Source: Chitinophagales bacterium
Lineage (GTDB): Bacteria; Bacteroidota; Bacteroidia; Chitinophagales; JADIYW01
Reading direction: 5' to 3'
Assembly: GCA_019694955.1 (NCBI GenBank)
Contig: JAIBAX010000024.1
Location: forward strand, 1-63,634
Length of the DNA: 63,634 bases
The position numbers and the translations under genes were made by a program. This document shows, one piece after another, positions 28,143-37,545 of the stretch. The number at the start of each line of letters is the position of its first letter. Within the stretch, counting starts at the first letter, position 1. Under the pieces are notes generated by a model. It was not told where the DNA came from. It saw only the letters and a program-made list of their open reading frames with translations, and ran no database searches.

Positions 28143-28201
28143 ATGAGATTGTTTCAGATATTAAGAATGGATGATGGAGACTTTAATCAATTCAATAATC
28201 A

Positions 28202-28801
28202 TTATTCCCAGTGGATATATTGCTTATCAATTGCTACTTGTTTGTATTTATAGAGGTTGACACCATTTGTAGAATAGTTGTCATATATTTTTTGAAATGC
28301 AGCTTCGTACTCTGCTTCGGTATATACCCCTCCCTTTGTACCTACTTCTACCCCATTCTCATCTAATATAGGTGTTCCGGGAGGAAGCAATTCTGACAAG
28401 GTAGGCTTTATTACTCTTAGCGTAATTTCAGCTATTATTTGTCGCATCACACTAATGTCTGATTTATAAAATGGCTTTTCAGCATGACGTGTATCATACT
28501 GAACAATCTCATACAAAAGTATAGTTTTTAGCAAGACAGATTTGTTCGCATAATCTAATTTATTCAAAAGTTGATTATATAAAACAACCTTAGTATCTTC
28601 ATTAATCAAGTTGTTGTCAAAATCTGATTTGGCTGTTTCATAAAAGGCCTTCGCCGTTTCTTCGGAACTTAAATCAATTTTGGACTTTTCTACTTGAATT
28701 GCCAAATATCTGTTAAAAAGTAGTGTCTGTAAATCAGTAGAAAACGCACTACCCATTGATACAATAAATAACAAAAAAATGAGTGTAAAATTTTGAATCA
28801 T
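28202..28801 (-). CDS. Small secreted protein of unknown function
   Basis: A 199-aa protein with a signal peptide (MIQNFTLIFLLFIVSMGSAFS, cleavage near residue 21) and a mostly helical, charged body; no domain was recognised. There are no cysteines in the mature part, unlike the giant proteins on both sides. It lies 59 bp upstream of the 2935-aa gene and has its own TAnnTTTG element upstream, so it probably leads a two-gene operon with that giant. A role in folding, export or anchoring of the giant protein is possible but only inferred from position. Confidence 0.65.
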   Translation of the reverse strand: MIQNFTLIFLLFIVSMGSAFSTDLQTLLFNRYLAIQVEKSKIDLSSEETAKAFYETAKSDFDNNLINEDTKVVLYNQLLNKLDYANKSVLLKTILLYEIVQYDTRHAEKPFYKSDISVMRQIIAEITLRVIKPTLSELLPPGTPILDENGVEVGTKGGVYTEAEYEAAFQKIYDNYSTNGVNLYKYKQVAIDKQYIHWE

Positions 28802-28840
28802 AACATATCTTTTAGAATGAGTATAAATATTTATAATCTA

Positions 28841-28848
28841 CAAACATA
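28841..28848 (-). promoter_or_regulatory. -7 promoter element (TATGTTTG)
   Basis: Minus-strand TATGTTTG lies 39 bp upstream of the ATG at 28801 in the 288-bp gap between the two giant-protein transcription units. The rest of that gap is AT-rich; it contains the small palindrome GACAAC-A-GTTGTC at 28963-28975 and three CATCAGGA words, and no ORF. Confidence 0.5.
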
Positions 28849-29089
28849 CACAAAAAAAAAATATTCTGCAATAGTTAATGAGAAATATTTAACCAAAAAC
28901 AGCATTAGAAGCAAATACGATACATCAGGATAATTGTAGGTTGTTATATTATCTGTCCTCATGACAACAGTTGTCCCGATTCATTAACTCATCAGGAGAT
29001 CACAATAATATTGTAAAAAAATAATTGTTCTTACCTAATGCTTCATCAGGATTTGCCAATAAAAACCAGATCCATTAAATAATTATCCA

Positions 29090-32000
29090 TTACTGTTTTA
29101 CAAACTTACCTTCAAAATTATTGCCTGCTCCATCTTTAAAGTGGATAAGATAAACACCTTGGGCGTAATCTTGTACATTTAATTCAAAAGTATTGATACC
29201 TTCTTCTACTTGTTTCGACTCATTTAACAATATTTGACCGATTACGTTTACAAGGGTAAATTGATAGCTTGATGTTTCTTCTGATTGGAATTTAACCGTC
29301 AACTGTCCGGAAGTAGGATTTGGATATATGCTTAATATACCGGATTGTACGGTAGGAACTTCCGGAACATTTATTAAAATCGCCTTACTATAGGCAATTG
29401 ACCCGTCATTATCAATAATCCTAAGTCTGTAATAATTATCTCCGGCAAGTGGGAAATTGTCTATAAAATCATAAGACTGCTCAATATTTGTTCCTCCTGT
29501 AGCTTGCTTCTCTCCGATTCCTGTATAGTTTCTTGCATCATTACTTCTCTCAACAACAAATTTCTGTGTATTTACTTCTGAGGCAGTTATCCAGTTCAGG
29601 TTGTTGGTTTTTGCAAGCACATCATAATATCCAGTGAAAGAGACTAACTCAACGGGTAATGGAACATTATTCACCGTAGAAATGGTTAAAGTACCATAGT
29701 CGATTGGGTCGTGGTCAAAGATGGCTTGTAGCGCCCAACAACCTCCAGAACCATTGTCTTGTGAGTTGATCATGATGATATAGGTGGCATTAGGCTCTAA
29801 ATTGGTATATGTTTTACTCCATCCCCATAATGCCCCTTCGCATAAATCTGTTGTAAAGCAATCAATCAAAAACTCATAATCGCCATCGCATGGTGTAGGG
29901 TCTTTCATAATAGACACTGAAACCCCATCTCTATCACAAGACCAAAGTCCGAATTGTGTACAACCATTTCCACCCGGGGATATGTCAACATTCATAATTC
30001 CTGTTAGCGTAATGGTCACACCTGCAGCAGCGTTAACGGGGTCGTCAGGTGCATTGAAAGTATAATATACTGAATGCTCTGGTTGCTCAAAACTGTTACA
30101 ATCTATATATCCATCTGATACTGCTTCACCTGTTGACCCAGCCAAATCCCAACAGACTGGAACATCTTCTTGCAATGGAAGTGCATTATCACAGGCATCC
30201 ATACTACAGGTTTGTGTTAAACACATCTGGAATCCATCTCCGGAATCCTCACTACCATCTGCATCAAAAACCTTAATGTAGTAGGTTTGTCCGGCAGTTA
30301 CCGGGAAGGTGGTAGTAATATCTGTTGTAAATATATTTTCTCCGCTCTTGGTACACCTTATTGGAGAGAGGCCTGATGGGCAGCTTCCTGAATAAACAAC
30401 CATGCCCAATTCCGGTAAATCGAAGTCGATATCGGCTGTATTCTCTCCTTCTAATATCATTGTTCCCGACTGAGGTGCTGTGAATCTGTACCAAATATCG
30501 CCTGCACAATAGCTGTCTCCAACTAAGCATGTATTGTCCCAAGTATTGGCAGAGATGGTGGCATTATTATTATAATTGGCAGTAACATTACCTGCTCTTC
30601 CAAAACCAGCTTCTGTACAGGTAACGCCTGCTGTATTAACGCTCATCACTGTAGCACCACCGCACTCATCATTCGCGGGCGGTGAGAAGGTAGCGCAAGA
30701 ATTAGTAATAGAAATGCTGAATTGACCGAACTGATCCCAAAGCGGTGCATCCCACCCATCAATTTGTATATAATACACATGCCCGGCAATCAGGCAGTAT
30801 AAATCTCTCACCTCTGCTAATAAATCTACTGGCGTTCCGGAGCCAACATCCACCCCTGCTACATACGTTCTATCATTGGTTATATACTCTAAATCAGCAA
30901 AATTAGTTGTCACAAGACCTGTTCGGGAATGATAAACATTGAATGTCGGATTCATGTCGTTGGCAGAGCCTGATACATCACCATTTACATTAATATTAAC
31001 CCTTCCTGAAGAGGGTGCCGTAAAGTGATACCAAACCGTTTCATCGACACTACTAGTTGGTTGTGATCCGGCATCTGCATTTGGTTCCCCAGCTTGTACG
31101 GTAGCGCAACTATTATTGGTTTCAACACCTGCTGCAAGGCTTATTGCGGCACCGCAGGTATTGCTGACAGTGCCAACATTATAGGATTGATTTAAATTGT
31201 CATGCACAAGTCCCGATGTGCCAACACTGGCTACTGTTAAGTCCCACTCTCCTTTAGAAGTATTGGTTCCACTAACATTATCAGGCACTTGATCATTCAA
31301 TAAATCTTGACCATCCACTTGTATAAAATAAATCTGATTAGGCTTTGCACAATTATATCGCAAATCATAGCCATTTATGAGGTTTTGTGTAAGTGTAGCA
31401 ACGTGTGTCAAATTGCCAAATACAGGAGATGCAATAGGTGACTCATAGAGATTAATAACCAAATTAACTTCTGTACCCAACGTAGTTGTATTTGTAAAAT
31501 CTAGATTAATATCATTTGGTGCGGTACTTGTAGTGAATTTATACCACACTGTTTCATCGTATGAGCCACTATTAAACGGTGCATTATAGTCGCAATTAGG
31601 TTCACCGTTTTCAGAGGTAGCGCAATAGTTATTTGTATTTGCATATGCTGTGACGGTTGCTGATCCTAAGTTGGGTATTGTTCCGAAGTTGTATGCAGCG
31701 GCAATATTATCATTGCTTGGCCCGGTGATGGGAACGCCATTGTCAGTGACATTTATCGTAAAGGTTCCTCCATCAATATTACCACTGGTAAGGTCGTCCC
31801 AAGCATCCACTTGAATATAAAAGATGGTATTAGGAGGTAAGCATGTTAATAAGAGAGATGGGTTGGTGGTATTAAAAACACTGCTCTGACCAACATACAC
31901 CAAATTGTTCCAGTCTGGAGAAAGGTTGCAATTCGTTGACATACCTGCCCCAGAAATAGAGCGGTAAACATTAAAGCCCTGCCATTTTCCTGAATAGGTA

Positions 32001-35000
32001 GGCGATGCTCCGTTTACACTTACTGTAATATTCCCAGGTGTTGCTCCTGTTGTAAACCTAAACCACACGGTTTCATCGTGTCCATCATCTGAAGGAACTG
32101 GGTTTCCACTTACATTGGGTTCTCCACTTTGTTCTGTGGCGCAGGCATTTGTATAGGTAGTTGTTACAACTGGCAAGGTCTGTGCGCCTCCAGTGAAAGT
32201 TCCTAGGTTGATAGTACCACAAATATCGTCGTTGCCGGCAATAGGCCCTGCCCCTAAGTCAGTAATATAAATGCTATAATTTCCATTGTCATACCCCAAG
32301 AAATCTCTACCATCAATTTGCAAGTAGTAAGTAGTATTCGGCTCAAGACACTCAACATCTTGTTGTTCATCAAAAACGGCAATTACATCTGATTGTTCTA
32401 CCTCAAACAAACCACCAAACTGTGCAATTTGATAAGGTGATACTCCACTACAGGAAGGTGTTCCACCATAGAGTACCCAATTGATATCTATGGGATCTGG
32501 TTCGACAAGATTATCACCATCCACACGAACCCTGATATTTCGTGTACTGGCAGGTGTATTGGTAGTGGTAAATTTATACCACATGGTTTCATCATAGTTG
32601 ATACTATTAACATCATTTGGGTCTCCGTTCACATACGGTTCTCCCGGTTCTATTCCTGCGCAATAATTATCCTGATTCAACAATTGCACGGAACCGGAGG
32701 CTGGTACTGTTCCGAGGTTATATGCGCTACATACGTAATCTTCATTTGGAATGATACCTCCGCCAGAAACGCCGTCTATGGCTTGAATATCAAAGGAGCC
32801 GTATTGTGTATGCTTGCCGCCAAACTCGAAGTTTGGCAAATCTAAACCATCAATTTGTACATAATACCGCCAATTGGGCTTTAAACATTTTACTTCTAAA
32901 TCCTCGTTGGCACTGCCAATGATGCCACCGGAAGCCGCCAACTCATTTATGGTGGTGAAGTTGCCACAACCAACCGCAGCATTATTTTTTGTTTCATAAA
33001 CTGTGATGGTATGTGTTCCACCAAAGACGCCTAAGACATTAAATATCTGCGAATTGGTCACTTCAATTCTCGTACCGGAAGGATTTGCACCAGTGGTAAA
33101 GTAATACCAAACCGTCTCATCATAACTGATACTGTACTTATTCGTGAGTTGGCTGGTATTTGGTTCATTCAACTCTTCAGTAGCACACCAGTTGGTTTCT
33201 CCAACCAGTTTTGATGGTGAAGCTCCGCCATCAATAACGCCCAAATTTTTTGCTGAACAAATATTATCATTTACGGGTGAGAGGAATGTTGAATTAGTTG
33301 TAACCGTGATATCAAAAAATCCTGTCTCGCAAAGATCTCCATCTAGGTAGTCATCTTCCGTTATCGGCTCTCCATCCGTACAGCCTAATGCCGTAGCCTC
33401 ACCATCTACTTGTACAAAATATGTCTGACCGGGTATCAAACACTTCAATTCAAGTTCTTCATCTTTTGTGCCAATAGAGGTTGGTGGAACCCAATCATAC
33501 TCTGCACGAACTTCTTCTAACTGACTAACAACGCATGTACTAGCGCCTCCCGGCATAGAATATACTGCCACCTGAGCATCCATTGTATTTGCCTTACTAT
33601 CGGTTTCTATATAAACAGTAACATGTCCTGTGGATGGTGCTACAAACTTAAACCAAAGCGTATTTCTAGGTCCATCATTTCCGAGGTTTATTCCTCCATT
33701 ATAGTCCCAACCTACTGGATCTGGTTCTCCGGGTTCTGTGGTGGCACATTCATTGTTATAATTGGTTAATGAAATTACGCTATTTACCGGATTTGGACAA
33801 GTGCCAATATTTCTAGCAGCCACGCAATTATCATTCTTTTGTGCGGTATTTACTACAGATGATGGAATGCCACCTATATCTATAACATATAAATCAAACT
33901 TACCTTCAATTTCTTGAACTCCGGCACCACAACCATCTAAAGGACGATTATAATTGATACCGTCAACAGTTACATAATATAATTCTCCTGGTCGTAAACA
34001 TAATACCCGCTCAAGGAGTTCGTCTCTGTTGCATAGGTCTTCACAGGGCAAAATACAAGAAGTACACCAGAATGTTCCATAAATTCCTCTACTACAAAAT
34101 GCATTGTCATCAGTAACACCATCTTGGGTATCGAAGTCAGCATCTATTTCGCGCAGCAAGGTAATATCATTATTTGGGCATAATCCGGGTCCGGCAGAAT
34201 CATATACTGCTAATTTGGTAAAGATGTCCTCGTTAATATTTTGTGGGTCGTTTTGGGTGGCAATCATTACCCTTCCGGATGCAGGTGCAACAAAACTAAA
34301 CCAAACATTGGCTACTGGAGACCATGCCGAAGGGGTAGGTTCTCCTGTTGCCGTTGCACAATAGTTATCGGGCGTTCTTCCCATGACGCAACTTGCTTTA
34401 GCATAATTATTATTAGGTGCAGAGATTCCACCTGTTGGATGACAACCTGTTGAGGTAGTATTTAATGCGCCTAAGGCTACAGCATTACAGATCCTATCAT
34501 TGGGAGCAGGCCATGCGTCATAATCTCTTACTTGAATATTGAACTTACCTCTATGAAGGTCATCTAAACATAAACTTGTTCCTGTATAATATCCATCAAC
34601 CCTCAATAAATATATTTTACCCGGTGTCATACAATCTGCATAGAATTGGTCTGCCCATTCGATGTCACAATCTCCAAGTCCTATCCCACAATCATAACTA
34701 TTTAATTCGGCGAGTGGTTTTGTACAAGCGGTTGCCAAATTATCACCAACAATAGCACCCACCGGATCATATAAGGTGGCTTGCAATCTAATCCTGTCCT
34801 GATAAGGTGTATCATCATTTAATATTTGAAATTGCGCAGAACCACTCGCTGGAGCCAAGAAACTATACCAGACTGTCTGATTTAAATCTGAGTAGGTCGT
34901 ACTGGGATAATCTCCGGCATTTCCTGCGCAATAATTGTTCTGTTCATTTAAACTGACGGTTGAGCCATAGGTACTATTCGAAGGGAAGGTCGAATTCGGT

Positions 35001-37444
35001 ATGACTGGCATAGCAACGGCATTACATACCAAATCGTTCCCTTGATACTTATCCATACTATTTACAATGCTGAATGTAAAATTAGCCTGTTCATCGGTAA
35101 GTCCCACATCTGGAATCTCTTCAATATGCACTTGAACATAATAGGTATGATTAGGTACAAGACAGCCTGCCGTCATATTACTATAATCGATTTCCGGAAT
35201 ACAGGCAATCCCTAATAATCCACCATATCCCACTTCATCTTCAACATTTGTAAGCATGGTAAGGTTACTCAAATTAGAACATGCTCCGACAGTTGTAGGT
35301 AAGTCATATACCCTTAATTGCGAAAACTCTGTAAGTGCTTCGTCTTCAGCAGAAGCATCGAATCTAGTTTTCACACCAACTCCCGCAGCAGCAGTGGTAA
35401 ACTTCATCCAAATGGTGGCTTCTTGATTCGTTCCTTCTGAAGCAATAGAAGAAACAAAAGGTTCATTGGCTTCTTTTGTGGCACATTCTGTGGAGAATTT
35501 GGTTCTGTACCCAACGCCGGCTATGGTAGCTCCAGAGATGGTGGCTCCATTATTCAGTGTTCCCAAATCAATGGCGTTACATAGATTATCTCCAGAAGTG
35601 GGCACACCATTATCATTTATTACTACATCAAACCTTGCTTTATCGCAGGTTGCAAGACCACCTGTTTCTACTTGTATATAGTACCACGTATTGGGTTGTG
35701 GACAAATCAAATTGATATCACTCACATCTAATCCAGTTTCAATCTCTAGTCCGGCATCAGTAATTTGTGCAAAACTGCCACATGTTATATTTCCTGTTCC
35801 ATTGGTACATTTGTAAATCTTGACTTTCCCTGCTACAATTTCTCCACCCACACATGGACAAAGTGCACAGGCACTTCCTTCGCCCGTGCCACCATCTGCC
35901 GAGACGTCTACCGTAATCTGTTGTCCGGGATTGGCACTTGAAAGAAATTTATACCATACTGTTTCATCATTGCCATCTGTATTGGGTTCTCCCGCTTCAT
36001 CGCTCGCACAATAGTTGGCAAAATCATTGCGTGTTAAACTTCCACCATTGTTCAATGTTCCCAAACTAATCGCATTACAAGCATTGTCAGGAGCTTTCTC
36101 CCCACCACTATTTGAAACATTGATGGTAATCCTTTTGTCGCTACTCGTACACAAACCGCCTACTTGTCCTTGTATCCAATAGGTTGTACTTGCTGCTGGA
36201 CAGGTTAAATCAAAAGAGAAACCTAGTGATGAAGAATTTATATAGGATAATGCAGAGAAATAATTGGATGAGTAATTTGGAAAAGGGCATGTTGGATTTC
36301 CTGAATATACCGCTGCCCACCCAGTACAATCCCAACCCAATGCATCCGGATCGATCGTAATTTTTGCAGGAGGTGTTGCGCTCGTTGTAAATTTCCACCA
36401 TACAGACTTATCCCCACTATTATCTGGTTCGTTGACAGCACAAAAATCCTGACTGGTAGCATTTGCCCGATCGCTGGTATTGGATAAACTCCCGGAATTA
36501 TAATTATATGAACTACTTAGGTTGGTAGCATTACATAAATCATCATTAGCGGGTACAGATAATATTCCTCCTTTAAAAACTTCTACATCCATTTTTTTCG
36601 GTCGCCCCCATAAACCTGTAATGGTGTACCAATCGACTAAAACATAATACACGCCCGGTCGGGGGTCATTCACTTCCCAAGTTCCTCCAATTTCTGAACT
36701 GCCCACCTGACAACCGCCGCACGACCCATATCGAACATCGTCAATTTCTCCATACTGATCAAACCCTACACCCGATGGGTCAAATTCTATCCAGTCGCGA
36801 TTATTATCTGTGAGGGTATAAACATACCAAAGTGGCTCCACACACTGAAACATATGGTCATCAGCAAGCAGTCCACTTCCATTGTTACTTAACGCATGTG
36901 CAGATGCGCAGGAAGTATTCTGCACAACTCCACTCGAATTTTGATTGGGGCGATAACCTCCCCACTCAGAAGTACTCCAGTTGACGGTAACATTTGACCC
37001 ATTGCTATTCGACGTCAACGATCCCGAATTATTCGATAAATCAACATTCTGCCAAGCCGTATATGCCCAATTACTCACACAGTCATCCAGTAAACCGCTA
37101 CACTGCCCAAAGTCATCATCCTCACATGCCCGGACGGCTAGGCGTATTTGCGGAACAGCACCGCTTGTACAATGCCATTGTGCATCTGTTAATTGATAAT
37201 ATGTACCATTGCCACCATCATTATCACCATTTCCTTCATAATCGCCGTTTTGCAGATCAGTATCAGCTTCCCAATAAGGGTCTCCACCACATGCAATAAG
37301 GGTATTACAGTCTGTACAAGATGTCCCCAAAGAAGTTCTAGAAACATCTACGTTAACTGAAACTTGAGCATCAACAGAATATATTAAAAAATAAAAAAAT
37401 ATAAGGAGCAACTTAGTAGAAAAAATAGTAAAGAACCTTTTCAT
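29090..37444 (-). CDS. Giant secreted repeat protein with T9SS sorting domain (2784 aa)
   Basis: Paralogue of the 2935-aa protein with the same order of parts: signal peptide (MKRFFTIFSTKLLLIFFYFLIY), Cys-rich N-terminal region, about 14 PPC-like units, LPVELVSFTGYY and a type A T9SS sorting domain (LSIYPNPTSGQLTV ... FVKQ). The length difference of 151 residues equals one repeat, lost or gained in the N-terminal third, where the two proteins diverge most. Many synonymous differences between near-identical protein blocks argue for an old duplication under selection. The start is the ATG at 37444; a TTG two codons earlier is ignored. It lies 101 bp downstream of the carboxylase-like gene. Confidence 0.88.
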   Translation of the reverse strand: MKRFFTIFSTKLLLIFFYFLIYSVDAQVSVNVDVSRTSLGTSCTDCNTLIACGGDPYWEADTDLQNGDYEGNGDNDGGNGTYYQLTDAQWHCTSGAVPQIRLAVRACEDDDFGQCSGLLDDCVSNWAYTAWQNVDLSNNSGSLTSNSNGSNVTVNWSTSEWGGYRPNQNSSGVVQNTSCASAHALSNNGSGLLADDHMFQCVEPLWYVYTLTDNNRDWIEFDPSGVGFDQYGEIDDVRYGSCGGCQVGSSEIGGTWEVNDPRPGVYYVLVDWYTITGLWGRPKKMDVEVFKGGILSVPANDDLCNATNLSSSYNYNSGSLSNTSDRANATSQDFCAVNEPDNSGDKSVWWKFTTSATPPAKITIDPDALGWDCTGWAAVYSGNPTCPFPNYSSNYFSALSYINSSSLGFSFDLTCPAASTTYWIQGQVGGLCTSSDKRITINVSNSGGEKAPDNACNAISLGTLNNGGSLTRNDFANYCASDEAGEPNTDGNDETVWYKFLSSANPGQQITVDVSADGGTGEGSACALCPCVGGEIVAGKVKIYKCTNGTGNITCGSFAQITDAGLEIETGLDVSDINLICPQPNTWYYIQVETGGLATCDKARFDVVINDNGVPTSGDNLCNAIDLGTLNNGATISGATIAGVGYRTKFSTECATKEANEPFVSSIASEGTNQEATIWMKFTTAAAGVGVKTRFDASAEDEALTEFSQLRVYDLPTTVGACSNLSNLTMLTNVEDEVGYGGLLGIACIPEIDYSNMTAGCLVPNHTYYVQVHIEEIPDVGLTDEQANFTFSIVNSMDKYQGNDLVCNAVAMPVIPNSTFPSNSTYGSTVSLNEQNNYCAGNAGDYPSTTYSDLNQTVWYSFLAPASGSAQFQILNDDTPYQDRIRLQATLYDPVGAIVGDNLATACTKPLAELNSYDCGIGLGDCDIEWADQFYADCMTPGKIYLLRVDGYYTGTSLCLDDLHRGKFNIQVRDYDAWPAPNDRICNAVALGALNTTSTGCHPTGGISAPNNNYAKASCVMGRTPDNYCATATGEPTPSAWSPVANVWFSFVAPASGRVMIATQNDPQNINEDIFTKLAVYDSAGPGLCPNNDITLLREIDADFDTQDGVTDDNAFCSRGIYGTFWCTSCILPCEDLCNRDELLERVLCLRPGELYYVTVDGINYNRPLDGCGAGVQEIEGKFDLYVIDIGGIPSSVVNTAQKNDNCVAARNIGTCPNPVNSVISLTNYNNECATTEPGEPDPVGWDYNGGINLGNDGPRNTLWFKFVAPSTGHVTVYIETDSKANTMDAQVAVYSMPGGASTCVVSQLEEVRAEYDWVPPTSIGTKDEELELKCLIPGQTYFVQVDGEATALGCTDGEPITEDDYLDGDLCETGFFDITVTTNSTFLSPVNDNICSAKNLGVIDGGASPSKLVGETNWCATEELNEPNTSQLTNKYSISYDETVWYYFTTGANPSGTRIEVTNSQIFNVLGVFGGTHTITVYETKNNAAVGCGNFTTINELAASGGIIGSANEDLEVKCLKPNWRYYVQIDGLDLPNFEFGGKHTQYGSFDIQAIDGVSGGGIIPNEDYVCSAYNLGTVPASGSVQLLNQDNYCAGIEPGEPYVNGDPNDVNSINYDETMWYKFTTTNTPASTRNIRVRVDGDNLVEPDPIDINWVLYGGTPSCSGVSPYQIAQFGGLFEVEQSDVIAVFDEQQDVECLEPNTTYYLQIDGRDFLGYDNGNYSIYITDLGAGPIAGNDDICGTINLGTFTGGAQTLPVVTTTYTNACATEQSGEPNVSGNPVPSDDGHDETVWFRFTTGATPGNITVSVNGASPTYSGKWQGFNVYRSISGAGMSTNCNLSPDWNNLVYVGQSSVFNTTNPSLLLTCLPPNTIFYIQVDAWDDLTSGNIDGGTFTINVTDNGVPITGPSNDNIAAAYNFGTIPNLGSATVTAYANTNNYCATSENGEPNCDYNAPFNSGSYDETVWYKFTTSTAPNDINLDFTNTTTLGTEVNLVINLYESPIASPVFGNLTHVATLTQNLINGYDLRYNCAKPNQIYFIQVDGQDLLNDQVPDNVSGTNTSKGEWDLTVASVGTSGLVHDNLNQSYNVGTVSNTCGAAISLAAGVETNNSCATVQAGEPNADAGSQPTSSVDETVWYHFTAPSSGRVNINVNGDVSGSANDMNPTFNVYHSRTGLVTTNFADLEYITNDRTYVAGVDVGSGTPVDLLAEVRDLYCLIAGHVYYIQIDGWDAPLWDQFGQFSISITNSCATFSPPANDECGGATVMSVNTAGVTCTEAGFGRAGNVTANYNNNATISANTWDNTCLVGDSYCAGDIWYRFTAPQSGTMILEGENTADIDFDLPELGMVVYSGSCPSGLSPIRCTKSGENIFTTDITTTFPVTAGQTYYIKVFDADGSEDSGDGFQMCLTQTCSMDACDNALPLQEDVPVCWDLAGSTGEAVSDGYIDCNSFEQPEHSVYYTFNAPDDPVNAAAGVTITLTGIMNVDISPGGNGCTQFGLWSCDRDGVSVSIMKDPTPCDGDYEFLIDCFTTDLCEGALWGWSKTYTNLEPNATYIIMINSQDNGSGGCWALQAIFDHDPIDYGTLTISTVNNVPLPVELVSFTGYYDVLAKTNNLNWITASEVNTQKFVVERSNDARNYTGIGEKQATGGTNIEQSYDFIDNFPLAGDNYYRLRIIDNDGSIAYSKAILINVPEVPTVQSGILSIYPNPTSGQLTVKFQSEETSSYQFTLVNVIGQILLNESKQVEEGINTFELNVQDYAQGVYLIHFKDGAGNNFEGKFVKQ

Positions 37445-37545
37445 AAGCAAGCAATTTGTGGTTGGTTATTATTTGATAAATTGATAACAATTGCTTAAAA
37501 ATATAAAAAATTTGAATATTTAACACTAAATACTAAGTAAGACAA

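Noticed and set aside
19335..37444. Many 100-500 bp repeated blocks resembling a repeat array
   Set aside because: They are in-frame protein repeats of two giant genes with irregular length and no short identical repeat-spacer pattern, so not CRISPR or a DNA satellite.
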